Part shown: positions 7,231 to 14,183 of the stretch, in pieces
Layout of the letters: the number at the start of each line of letters is the position of its first letter
Position numbering within the stretch: the first letter of the stretch is position 1
DNA from: FEN-1297 sp963787005
Lineage (GTDB): Bacteria > Bacteroidota > Ignavibacteria > Ignavibacteriales > Ignavibacteriaceae
DNA: 20,026 bases
Direction of reading: 5' to 3'
NCBI GenBank assembly: GCA_963787005.1
Contig: CAWBBX010000070.1
Span: forward strand, 1-20,026
Notes under the pieces: generated by a model
The model's input: only the letters and a program-made list of their open reading frames with translations
The model's database searches: none
Told to the model about the DNA's origin: nothing
Translations under genes and position numbers: made by a program

Positions 7231-8436
7231 ATGAAATTAAAACACTTATATCTCTATTTGCTTCCGATACTGGCGGGAATGCTTTTATTAACTGCTTTCT
7301 TTTCGGGAAATGATTCCGGGCAGGTTATTAATAATAAAAGTATAATAAAATTTTCCCACAGCGATCACAAGGGTAATGCGGAATGTACAGATTGCCACAC
7401 GGCGGTACCTGACAGCAAAACTTTAAATGACCGACTTCTTCCGAATCACGACGCCTGCGGAAACTGCCACGATGTGGAAGACGAGAAAAACTGTACTACA
7501 TGCCATTATGAAAATAAATTTGAACCGCTGATTCAGAAAAAATCCGGGCTCATCTTTAACCACAGCTTTCATGTAAATGATCAGAAGATGGAATGTATAA
7601 AATGCCATTCAGGTATTTGGGATGTCGATTACGCCTTCCAGTCTGAGAAATCTTATCCGCAGATGGAAACCTGCTACTCTTGTCATAACAATACGAGCGT
7701 GGCGGTTAATACATGCGAATCATGTCATATAACTACCGCCGATTTGAAGCCCGAATCGCACAAGAGCGCTTCCTTCATATCCACGCATAAGTTCGAAGCC
7801 AGATCCTTCAACGCGAACTGTGTTATGTGCCACGATAACGCGTCATGCCAGGAATGCCACACCGCTACTACCATGATTACGGAGAAGAATACACCTGATG
7901 ATTTCTACGAACCGTATTCCCCTACTAATTCAACTCACCCGATGAAGAAACAGCAGATCACCAGGGTACACAGCTTGGATTACAGGTTCACACACGGTAT
8001 AGACGCGAAAGGAAAAACCGCCGAATGCCAGTCATGTCATGAAGTTGAAACTTTCTGCGCGTCATGTCACCAGTCGAAAGAAGCTGATTTTTCACTCGGC
8101 GGTATTACTCCGGTTTCTCATCTCCAGCCGGATTTTATGACTATAGGCGTTGGTTCCGGAGGCGGAGAACACGCGGTACTTGCAAGAAGAGATATTGAAA
8201 CCTGCGCCGCTTGTCACGATGTACAGGGTTCCGATCCCACGTGTATCAAGTGCCATCTCGATCCGGACGGCATACAGGGCACCAATCCGCGTACACATCC
8301 GGCAAATTACAAAAAGGATGAACACGGCGACTGGCATAATGACGCAGGTTCTATCTGTTTCAACTGCCATACCAGTTCTTCACCGTCGTCTCCGGCCGGC
8401 GTCGGGTTCTGCGGTTATTGTCACGGTACTAAGTAA
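7231..8436 (+). CDS. Fourteen-heme c-type cytochrome
   Basis: This 401-residue protein has one N-terminal hydrophobic segment (about 5-24) that acts as a signal peptide or membrane anchor; no lipobox is seen. Fourteen CxxCH motifs start at C52, C76, C88, C122, C148, C162, C197, C206, C266, C276, C325, C338, C376 and C394, one per about 28 residues. The FSHSDH and FNHSFH patterns before CxxCH sites resemble cytochrome c7/c3-type modules, in which upstream histidines ligate hemes. It starts 10 bases after the barrel gene stop, so the two are surely co-transcribed. It is probably the long heme wire that either inserts in the barrel or bridges the periplasm. No catalytic-site motif was recognised. 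Confidence 0.88.
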   Translation: MKLKHLYLYLLPILAGMLLLTAFFSGNDSGQVINNKSIIKFSHSDHKGNAECTDCHTAVPDSKTLNDRLLPNHDACGNCHDVEDEKNCTTCHYENKFEPLIQKKSGLIFNHSFHVNDQKMECIKCHSGIWDVDYAFQSEKSYPQMETCYSCHNNTSVAVNTCESCHITTADLKPESHKSASFISTHKFEARSFNANCVMCHDNASCQECHTATTMITEKNTPDDFYEPYSPTNSTHPMKKQQITRVHSLDYRFTHGIDAKGKTAECQSCHEVETFCASCHQSKEADFSLGGITPVSHLQPDFMTIGVGSGGGEHAVLARRDIETCAACHDVQGSDPTCIKCHLDPDGIQGTNPRTHPANYKKDEHGDWHNDAGSICFNCHTSSSPSSPAGVGFCGYCHGTK

Positions 8437-8457
8437 ATGATAAATAATGGAATTAAA

Positions 8458-9333
8458 ATGAAATACTATTTACTCAATATTTGTTTTGCAATAATAACCG
8501 TAATCTTTCTGGCGGGATGCAGCGAGCTGGATACTAACAACATTGCTCCTCAGACAAAGAAGATCGCTGTTCACCCGGAAGGATTCATTACACCGTCCTC
8601 GGCTGATTTCCACGGAAAAGTTATTAAAGCCGAAAGCTGGGACATGACTAAATGCGAGCAGTGCCATGCGGCCGATTTCAGCGGCGGTACTACCGGCAAG
8701 AGCTGTCTCACCTGCCATACAGGTTCAAAAGGTCCTCTTGCCTGCAACACATGCCACGGCGATTTTAACGATCCGTCTCACATAGCTCCTCCCAGAGATA
8801 TCGAAGGAAACACCTCAACAGGCGCGCCCGGGGTGGGTGCACACGAGAAACACCTATATACAAATACCGTAGGCAATAAGGTCAAATGCAGCGCCTGCCA
8901 CAATGTTCCCCAGTCGGTATACGCGCAAGGACATCTTGATACCGGCTTGCCCGCGGAAGTAAACTTCAAAGGACAGGCAGTACTCGGCGGCATTACCGGA
9001 GCATCTTTCAATTATAATTCGTTCTCTTGTTCCAACACATACTGCCACGGTAATTTCAAATTCTCTAAAACCTCCGCGCCGGCAGAAGATCAGTTTGCGT
9101 TTGTATCCGATATGATGACCGGAAACAACGCTACCGTAAATTGGATTACTGTTAACGGAACGCAGGACAAATGCGGCTCTTGCCATGATCTTCCGCCAAA
9201 AGGCCACATAGGTCACGGTACAATGCCGGTTAAAGACTGCGTAGGCTGCCACTACGGTGTAGTTGATTCCGAAGGCAACATAATCGATAATACGAAACAT
9301 ATTAACGGTGAAGTGAACGTTAGAGGAAACTAA
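8458..9333 (+). CDS. Seven-heme lipoprotein cytochrome with a CX4CH site
   Basis: This 291-residue protein starts MKYYLLNICF and has a lipobox LAGC at residues 18-21 followed by SEL, so it should be lipidated and carried to the outer membrane. Six CxxCH sites start at C66, C83, C96, C144, C239 and C261. A seventh is the expanded CSNTYCH (C191). The CX4CH site followed by CGSCHDLPPKGH matches the CxxxxCH/CxxCH module known from Geobacter outer-surface cytochromes. An alternative ATG at 8437 directly abuts the previous stop and would add seven residues; the internal start gives a cleaner lipoprotein signal. It is likely the terminal member of the conduit, and a strong terminator follows. Confidence 0.87.
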   Translation: MKYYLLNICFAIITVIFLAGCSELDTNNIAPQTKKIAVHPEGFITPSSADFHGKVIKAESWDMTKCEQCHAADFSGGTTGKSCLTCHTGSKGPLACNTCHGDFNDPSHIAPPRDIEGNTSTGAPGVGAHEKHLYTNTVGNKVKCSACHNVPQSVYAQGHLDTGLPAEVNFKGQAVLGGITGASFNYNSFSCSNTYCHGNFKFSKTSAPAEDQFAFVSDMMTGNNATVNWITVNGTQDKCGSCHDLPPKGHIGHGTMPVKDCVGCHYGVVDSEGNIIDNTKHINGEVNVRGN

Positions 9334-9355
9334 AGACGAAAAATTAAAGATTAGT

Positions 9356-9390
9356 AAAAAAAAGTCCCGTTTTATACGGGACTTTTTTTT
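9356..9390. terminator. Strong bidirectional intrinsic terminator
   Basis: AAGTCCCGT (9362-9370) and ACGGGACTT (9376-9384) form a perfect 9-bp stem with a 5-base loop. Eight A residues flank one side and eight T residues the other, so it works on both strands. It ends the cytochrome cluster (plus) and the convergent DUF2892 gene (minus). Confidence 0.95.
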
Positions 9391-9403
9391 ATCAGGATAA
9401 GAA

Positions 9404-9607
9404 TCATTTACTTTTTGTTCCGGCTTTTTGCTTTAATGTGGAAACGCCTATAAGCTTATATGCGGGACAGAAGCCCATCAGCGCAGTACCAAGCGGTATC
9501 AATCCGACCAATCCCCACAGGCTTTTGAAATAAATACCGAGCACTAATATTGCGATACCGAGAATTATCCTTACCACTTTATCCGCCGAAGAAACGTTCT
9601 TTACCAT
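9404..9607 (-). CDS. DUF2892 (YgaP-like transmembrane domain) protein
   Basis: This 67-residue inner-membrane protein has two hydrophobic helices (about 12-28 and 30-46) joined by a short YFKSLWG turn. The N-terminal VKNVSSADKVVRIILGIAIL and the later GLIPLGTALMGFCPAYKLIG are the DUF2892 signature, also found as the C-terminal membrane part of the rhodanese YgaP. Here it stands alone without a rhodanese domain. The conserved CPAY cysteine is present. A good AAGGAG ribosome binding site lies 7 bases before the ATG. It converges on the cytochrome cluster and shares its terminator. Biochemical function is unknown. Confidence 0.88.
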   Translation of the reverse strand: MVKNVSSADKVVRIILGIAILVLGIYFKSLWGLVGLIPLGTALMGFCPAYKLIGVSTLKQKAGTKSK

Positions 9608-9631
9608 AGCATTCTCCTTATAATATTTTTT

Positions 9632-9643
9632 GCAGTTGACTGC
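9632..9643. promoter_or_regulatory. Short palindrome upstream of the DUF2892 gene
   Basis: GCAGT and ACTGC flank a 2-base centre, about 25 bases before the minus-strand start codon. It is a possible operator for a small repressor. The evidence is symmetry and position only. Confidence 0.3.
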
Positions 9644-9710
9644 CTAATTTTAAGCACATTTATCTGATTCATTAAAAACACAAAAGATTCCGATTTTTAA
9701 AACATTTTTT

Positions 9711-9738
9711 TTGATAAATGCAGTCTACTTCATATTTT
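9711..9738 (+). promoter_or_regulatory. Candidate promoter for the ABC transporter genes
   Basis: TTGATA (9711-9716) and TATTTT (9733-9738) are spaced 16 bases apart, about 130 bases before the ATP-binding subunit start. A short palindrome TCAGAGTTCTGA follows at 9802-9813 in the leader. This is a consensus match in AT-rich DNA, so support is weak. Confidence 0.3.
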
Positions 9739-9865
9739 AGTAAAACAAATTTATTCAATACCTTATTCTCCCCGGTTCGCCGAGTATATAAGCTAACTTT
9801 TTCAGAGTTCTGATCTTCATAATAAGTTTAAATAATTTTTACATTAAACTAATAGCGGAAAAAAA

Positions 9866-10801
9866 ATGCATGTCTTGGAAGTACACAACTTGTCGAAATC
9901 GTTCGGCAGTATAAAAGCCGTCGACGACGTTTCTTTCGAAGTGCCCGAAGGTTCCGTTTTCGGACTTATAGGACGAAACGGCGCCGGCAAAACTACAACA
10001 ATAAGAATGATGATGAACATTTATCTGCCCGATAAAGGCGAGGTAGTTCTCCGCGGTACTAAGATCGGCCAGGAGTTCAGGGATCGGGTAGGCTACCTTC
10101 CCGAAGAGCGCGGGCTTTATAAAAAAATGAAAGTCTGGGAAACCCTAATGTTCTTTGCCGAACTAAAAGGTAAAACAGGCAAAGATATTGAAAAACGAGC
10201 AGTCGAGTATCTGAAAAGATTCGACCTGCTCGACAGAAAACAATCGAAGCTGGAAGATTTATCGAAAGGAAATCAGCAGAAGATACAGTTTATAGCTACT
10301 ATTCTGCATGAACCCGATTTTCTTATACTTGACGAGCCTTTCTCCGGATTGGATCCGATCAATACCGATCTGTTAAGAGAAATAATTATTGAGCTGAAAG
10401 AAAAAGGAAAAGTAATAATTTTTTCTACTCACCTTATGGACTTTGCGGAAAGAATGTGCGACCATATAGCAATGATAGACCGCGGCAAGATTATCCTTAG
10501 CGGAGCGCTGAGTGATATAAAGACCAGGTACGCAAAGAAGAATGTCAGTCTCAGCTATGATGGCGATATATCTTTCCTGAAGAACAATCCCATCATAGAT
10601 TCAATAGAGGATTTCGGCAACACCACCGGTATAAAAGTTAAAGAGGTCTCACAGATTCAGGATCTCCTCAAACTGCTCGTAGAAAATAACATTACCGTGA
10701 AAAAATTCAGCGCTAACGAAATATCCCTGCATGAAATATTTGTACAATTTGCCGGTGCTGAAAACAGAAACTCAATGAACGCGGAGGTGGGAAATGTTTA
10801 A
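9866..10801 (+). CDS. ABC exporter ATP-binding protein (NatA-like)
   Basis: This 311-residue cytoplasmic ATPase subunit has a Walker A at 36-43 (GRNGAGKT), Q-loop region near YLPEERGLY, signature LSKGNQQ (132-138), Walker B FLILDEP (152-158) and switch histidine in STH (H189). The YLPEERGLY segment and LSKGNQQ signature are typical of the NatA/ABC-2 efflux group. A C-terminal DUF4162-like domain covers about 225-300. It overlaps the permease gene by 8 bases, so the pair is translationally coupled. NatAB of Bacillus exports sodium, but the substrate here cannot be read from sequence. The ribosome binding site is weak and A-rich. Confidence 0.93.
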   Translation: MHVLEVHNLSKSFGSIKAVDDVSFEVPEGSVFGLIGRNGAGKTTTIRMMMNIYLPDKGEVVLRGTKIGQEFRDRVGYLPEERGLYKKMKVWETLMFFAELKGKTGKDIEKRAVEYLKRFDLLDRKQSKLEDLSKGNQQKIQFIATILHEPDFLILDEPFSGLDPINTDLLREIIIELKEKGKVIIFSTHLMDFAERMCDHIAMIDRGKIILSGALSDIKTRYAKKNVSLSYDGDISFLKNNPIIDSIEDFGNTTGIKVKEVSQIQDLLKLLVENNITVKKFSANEISLHEIFVQFAGAENRNSMNAEVGNV

Positions 10802-12062
10802 TAAAAGAACCTTAACAATACTGAAACGCGAACTGCGCGAAAAAGTAATGAGCAGAACGTTTATTCTGATGACGGTGCTGATCCCCATTTTCTTGTTCGG
10901 TATATTAGCGCTGCAGACGTTTTTCCTCTCTTACAAAGGCGACGATAACGCCAAGCTGGAGGTTGTATCCGAATCCTCTCAAATATCGCAGGCTTTGAAG
11001 ACCGAATTCGATAAAGAGAAATTCGTTACTTCGGGCCATTACAAGATTAGTTACAGCGTGATGTCGAAAGAAGAATTCGATGCGTACATAAACAAAACAA
11101 AGCCCGATCTTCTCTCATCAAAATTAACCGGCGTAATTTTTATCCCTTCTTCCGCGCTAAACGATAAGAAGATCGAGTATTACTCGGTTAACCCGAAAAA
11201 CAATACGGTATTCGGCAATCTTAGGAAAGATATAAACAAAGTACTTGTCGATATTCATTTCGCCGACATCAAGCTTTCCGACGAGGAGATTGCGTTTGCC
11301 AGAACAGGCGTCGACTTTAACGGCTTCAGGATTTCGAAGGACGAAAGCATTAAGAAAGAAGGCATCGGGAATACGATCGCGTCATTCCTTTTTACGTTTC
11401 TTCTTTACTTCAGTCTCCTTTTCCTCGGAACGATGATGATGAGATCCGTCGTACAGGAGAAGGCAAGCAAGATTGTTGAAGTGTTATTATCTTCGGTTAA
11501 CAGCAGCGAGCTCATGACAGGCAAGATAATTGGAACCAGTGTAACCGGACTTCTTCAAATGGCGATCTGGCTCCTCCCTCTTATCGCTGTAATATCATCA
11601 AGCTGGTTTGTACTGCCCGAAGAGTTTACTTTGAGCATAAGCCTTCTTCAGGTCGGGTTCTTTCTTCTGAATTATTTTATCGGCATAATCACCTTCCTCG
11701 GACTCTTTGCCTGCGTGGGTGCTATATTCGATAACGATCAGGATGCCCAGTCCGGAATCTGGCCTGTGATGCTTCTTATAATGATCCCGTTTTTCATAGC
11801 GATTACACTTGGCAACAATCCTACCAGCCCGATCGCGAGAATCGCATCAATGTTTCCGTTTGCCTCGATTATCGTTATGCCCGCCAGGATGACTTTGGCG
11901 GATGTACCTTCATGGCAGTTCATATTATCCATTGTTGTTAGTCTTCTTACAATGTTGGGTGTTTTTGTAGTAGCCGGAAAAATTTACCGTGTAGGCATTC
12001 TTATGTCGGGAAAGAAACCCAAATGGTCCGAGGTGGTTACCTGGCTCAAGTATAAATATTAA
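10794..12062 (+). CDS. ABC-2 type permease (NatB-like)
   Basis: This 422-residue membrane partner of the preceding ATPase has one N-terminal helix (about 22-45). A large extracytoplasmic domain of about 150 residues (GDDNAKLEVVSESSQ onward) follows, then a block of five or six helices from about 195 to 400. The motif QEKASKIVEVLLSSVNSSEL followed by TGKIIG is the family's cytoplasmic coupling signature just after the second helix. The architecture matches the ABC-2/NatB/YhaP exporters. It overlaps the ATPase gene by 8 bases and ends 23 bases before the purine permease start. Exported substrate is unknown; sodium or an antimicrobial compound are possibilities from the family. Confidence 0.9.
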   Translation: MFNKRTLTILKRELREKVMSRTFILMTVLIPIFLFGILALQTFFLSYKGDDNAKLEVVSESSQISQALKTEFDKEKFVTSGHYKISYSVMSKEEFDAYINKTKPDLLSSKLTGVIFIPSSALNDKKIEYYSVNPKNNTVFGNLRKDINKVLVDIHFADIKLSDEEIAFARTGVDFNGFRISKDESIKKEGIGNTIASFLFTFLLYFSLLFLGTMMMRSVVQEKASKIVEVLLSSVNSSELMTGKIIGTSVTGLLQMAIWLLPLIAVISSSWFVLPEEFTLSISLLQVGFFLLNYFIGIITFLGLFACVGAIFDNDQDAQSGIWPVMLLIMIPFFIAITLGNNPTSPIARIASMFPFASIIVMPARMTLADVPSWQFILSIVVSLLTMLGVFVVAGKIYRVGILMSGKKPKWSEVVTWLKYKY

Positions 12063-12085
12063 AATTATATGTGCGGAAAAGAAAA

Positions 12086-13411
12086 ATGAAGAACGATTTC
12101 TTCGAGCTCGGCAAGAACAACAGTACCGTAAAGACGGAAGTTCTTGCCGGCATTACCACTTTTCTTGCCGCGATGTATATCATCGTTGTAAACCCGGCCA
12201 TCATCAGCAAGACCGGGATGCCGTTCAGCGCGGTTCTTACCGCCACAGTACTCGTTTCAGCTTTCAGCACCATTATGATGGGCTTATACGCGAAGAATCC
12301 CATACTGATCGCTCCCGGGATGGGAATCAACGCTTTCTTCGCATTCTCAGTCGTACTCGGAATGGGTGTTAAATGGGAAACAGCGCTCGGTTCGGTATTC
12401 TGGTCAGGTATTGTTTTTATTCTTCTCTCTGTCTTCAACGTAAGAACCTATATCGTAAAAGCCATTCCGAAACAGATCCGTTTTGCCGTGTCGGCCGGAA
12501 TAGGATTATTTATCGCGCTAATCGGACTGAACAGTGCTCACTTCATCGTATCCGATCCGTCAACACTGGTTAAGCTCGGCGGCATGAACGCTATTACAAT
12601 AACCTTTGCTGTCGGACTCATTATTACGGCGCTTTTAATTATAAAAAGAATTAAAGGGGCAATTATCATCGGCATAATTATCACCACATTAATTTCAATA
12701 CCTATCGGTAGACTCTACGGCGACGCTTCAGCAGTAAATTTCGGATTACCGACTCTTGTTACATGGAAAGGAATTTTCGAGGCGCCGGACTTCAGTCTTC
12801 TATTTAAGCTTGATCTTATCGGATCGTTAAAGCTGGCCATCTGGCCGATAACCTTCGCCTTCCTGTTTACGGATATGTTCGACAGTCTCTCTACTTTTGT
12901 AGGCGTAGCAGAAGCTGCAAATCTAACCGATCCCGACGGCGAGCCGAGATACGTTAAAGAATCTCTGATTGTAGATGCTGTCTCCACAACAATTTCAGGA
13001 CTCTTCGGTACAAGCGCAGGCACTGCATTTATAGAATCTGCAACCGGTATTGAAGAAGGCGGCCGCACCGGTCTTACCGCCGTGGTTGCAGGACTTTTGT
13101 TCCTTCCGTTTATGTTCATCTCTCCCCTGCTCTCTATTGTACCGTCAATTGCAACTGCGCCTGCTCTTGTAATTGTCGGTGTATTTATGATGAAACCCGT
13201 TCTCAACATTAACTGGTCGAAGTTCGATGACGCGGTTCCTGCATTCCTTGCTTTAATTCTGATTCCGTTCACTTATTCAATTACGCAGGGAATTATATGG
13301 GGATTTCTGAGCTGGACAATAATAAAATTAGTCGTCGGCAAAACAGATGAAATTTCCCCGATGCTGATAGCGATAGACATTTTTGCCGTCCTCGCTCTGA
13401 TAGTTCAATAA
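12086..13411 (+). CDS. NCS2 family purine permease (AzgA/PbuG type)
   Basis: This 441-residue inner-membrane transporter has about 12-14 helices and the length usual for adenine/guanine/hypoxanthine permeases. Diagnostic segments are VLAGITTFLAAMYIIVVNP near the N-terminus, APGMGINAFFAF, DMFDSLSTFVGVAEAA, and GTSAGTAFIESATGIEEGGRTG, which carry the substrate-site residues of the AzgA subgroup. A GTG at 12071 would add five residues (MRKRK). The ATG at 12086 with GGAAAAG just upstream is preferred. The 23-base gap to the ABC permease suggests a shared transcript, although no functional link between purine uptake and that exporter is obvious. Exact purine specificity cannot be decided here. Confidence 0.92.
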   Translation: MKNDFFELGKNNSTVKTEVLAGITTFLAAMYIIVVNPAIISKTGMPFSAVLTATVLVSAFSTIMMGLYAKNPILIAPGMGINAFFAFSVVLGMGVKWETALGSVFWSGIVFILLSVFNVRTYIVKAIPKQIRFAVSAGIGLFIALIGLNSAHFIVSDPSTLVKLGGMNAITITFAVGLIITALLIIKRIKGAIIIGIIITTLISIPIGRLYGDASAVNFGLPTLVTWKGIFEAPDFSLLFKLDLIGSLKLAIWPITFAFLFTDMFDSLSTFVGVAEAANLTDPDGEPRYVKESLIVDAVSTTISGLFGTSAGTAFIESATGIEEGGRTGLTAVVAGLLFLPFMFISPLLSIVPSIATAPALVIVGVFMMKPVLNINWSKFDDAVPAFLALILIPFTYSITQGIIWGFLSWTIIKLVVGKTDEISPMLIAIDIFAVLALIVQ

Positions 13412-13445
13412 CTAGCGGACCGGTAAAATATATATTGGTTTTGAG

Positions 13446-13460
13446 AGCAAAATTATTGCT
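13446..13460 (+). terminator. Weak stem-loop after the permease gene
   Basis: AGCAA and TTGCT pair around AATTA and are followed by ATTTT, 34 bases after the permease stop. The short AT-rich stem makes it a weak terminator candidate. Confidence 0.3.
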
Positions 13461-13622
13461 ATTTTGACGAAAAACAGCATAAAAAAGTTTAGGCCTCTCG
13501 TCGACTTATTATACCTTTAAGCGATAAATAAACTCTAATATCACATAGCGCTTTACTATTTATATATACTTTTTTATGTTCATTCCAATCCCAGGGGTAA
13601 GTTTTTAAGATTACTATTGATT

Positions 13623-13641
13623 GACGCCTCAAGGAGGTGTC
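13623..13641 (+). promoter_or_regulatory. Hairpin containing a Shine-Dalgarno sequence
   Basis: GACGCCTC and GAGGTGTC pair over 8 bp (one G-U) around AAG, and the right arm contains the core of a perfect AAGGAGG. It is 38 bases before the first tiny membrane protein gene, which has its own separate ribosome binding site. It may control a very short upstream peptide (GTG at 13642, 16 codons, overlapping the next start) or bind a regulator. Confidence 0.4.
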
Positions 13642-13678
13642 GTGTGCTTAGACTTATTTTCTATTATCGGAGGGTTAA

Positions 13679-13804
13679 ATGTCGTTATCTGATTTACTAT
13701 TATCTGCAACTGCGGTGGTGTTTGGAACCTTGTTCTTTGTTATAGGCATTTCGTACATTATCTATAGAATTAAGAGAAGATCTCCGTTTCAGATACGCTC
13801 ATAA
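13679..13804 (+). CDS. Tiny single-pass membrane protein, copy 1 (41 residues)
   Basis: This gene encodes 41 residues, from ATG at 13679 to TAA at 13802-13804. A strong CGGAGGG ribosome binding site lies a few bases upstream. The protein has a polar start (MSLSDLLL), one hydrophobic helix (about 8-29) and a basic tail YRIKRRSPFQIRS. That predicts a helix with its positive C-terminus in the cytoplasm. The segment GTLFFVIGISYIIYRIKRR closely matches a second small gene 197 bases downstream (GVFFFIVAGSYLAYKIKQR), with 10 identities over 22 aligned positions. Conservation between the two copies is good evidence that both are real. No known family was recognised. Confidence 0.72.
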   Translation: MSLSDLLLSATAVVFGTLFFVIGISYIIYRIKRRSPFQIRS

Positions 13805-13812
13805 TCATTTTT

Positions 13813-13888
13813 AATTTCACTTTTCGCAAGCGAAGTATTATCCGGCAAAAACAAGGTTTTTGAAGCGCGGCTTTCGAAAAGTGAAATT
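13813..13888 (+). other. Long 76-base stem-loop between the twin small genes
   Basis: AATTTCACTTTTCG (13813-13826) and CGAAAAGTGAAATT (13875-13888) are perfect 14-base complements. After one mismatch the stem continues with AAGC/GCTT. The inside carries a second hairpin, CAAAAAC/GTTTTTG (13846-13862) with an AAG loop, extended by CCG/CGG. The downstream side is T-rich (TTTTATTTTT), so it could end transcription of copy 1. It is much longer than a usual terminator and may be a structured RNA or miniature palindromic element. Confidence 0.7.
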
Positions 13889-14000
13889 TTATTTTTAAAG
13901 CTGAAATACATTAATATTTTTCTTATTATTCCTTTGTATTTACCGGTTTTTTAAATATCTTCGACAGTAAAGATTTTCCCTGAAAGCAGGAGGACATAAT

Positions 14001-14111
14001 TTGGACATATATAATTATATAGCACCTTTGATCGTAGTAATGGTAGGTGTGTTTTTCTTTATTGTGGCCGGATCTTATCTTGCTTATAAGATCAAGCAAA
14101 GACATTCCTAA
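14001..14111 (+). CDS. Tiny single-pass membrane protein, copy 2 (36 residues, TTG start)
   Basis: This reading frame of 36 residues starts with TTG at 14001 and stops at TAA 14109-14111. A perfect AGGAGG (13988-13993) lies 7 bases upstream, which strongly supports the unusual start. The protein is MDIYNYIAPL, then a hydrophobic helix (about 9-29, VVMVGVFFFIVAGSYLAY), then a basic tail KIKQRHS. It shares the pattern V-x-x-G-x-x-F-F-x(4)-S-Y-x-x-Y-[RK]-I-K-x-R with copy 1, so the two are probably diverged duplicates. Possible roles by analogy with other one-helix proteins are small subunits or regulators of a membrane complex; nothing in the sequence identifies the partner. Confidence 0.7.
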   Translation: MDIYNYIAPLIVVMVGVFFFIVAGSYLAYKIKQRHS

Positions 14112-14183
14112 TTTTTCTCTATTATTCCCTCAATTTCCTCCGCATTTTAATGTCTCCCAAAGACTCTGAGCATTTCTTGTAAT

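Noticed and set aside
8150..8440. Plus-strand frame of 96 codons inside the 14-heme cytochrome gene
   Set aside because: It is an out-of-frame shadow; the overlapping frame has four regularly spaced CxxCH motifs and clear cytochrome character.
13412..13622. Riboswitch in the leader before the twin small genes
   Set aside because: I looked for c-di-GMP and purine riboswitch cores here and found no matching conserved segments.
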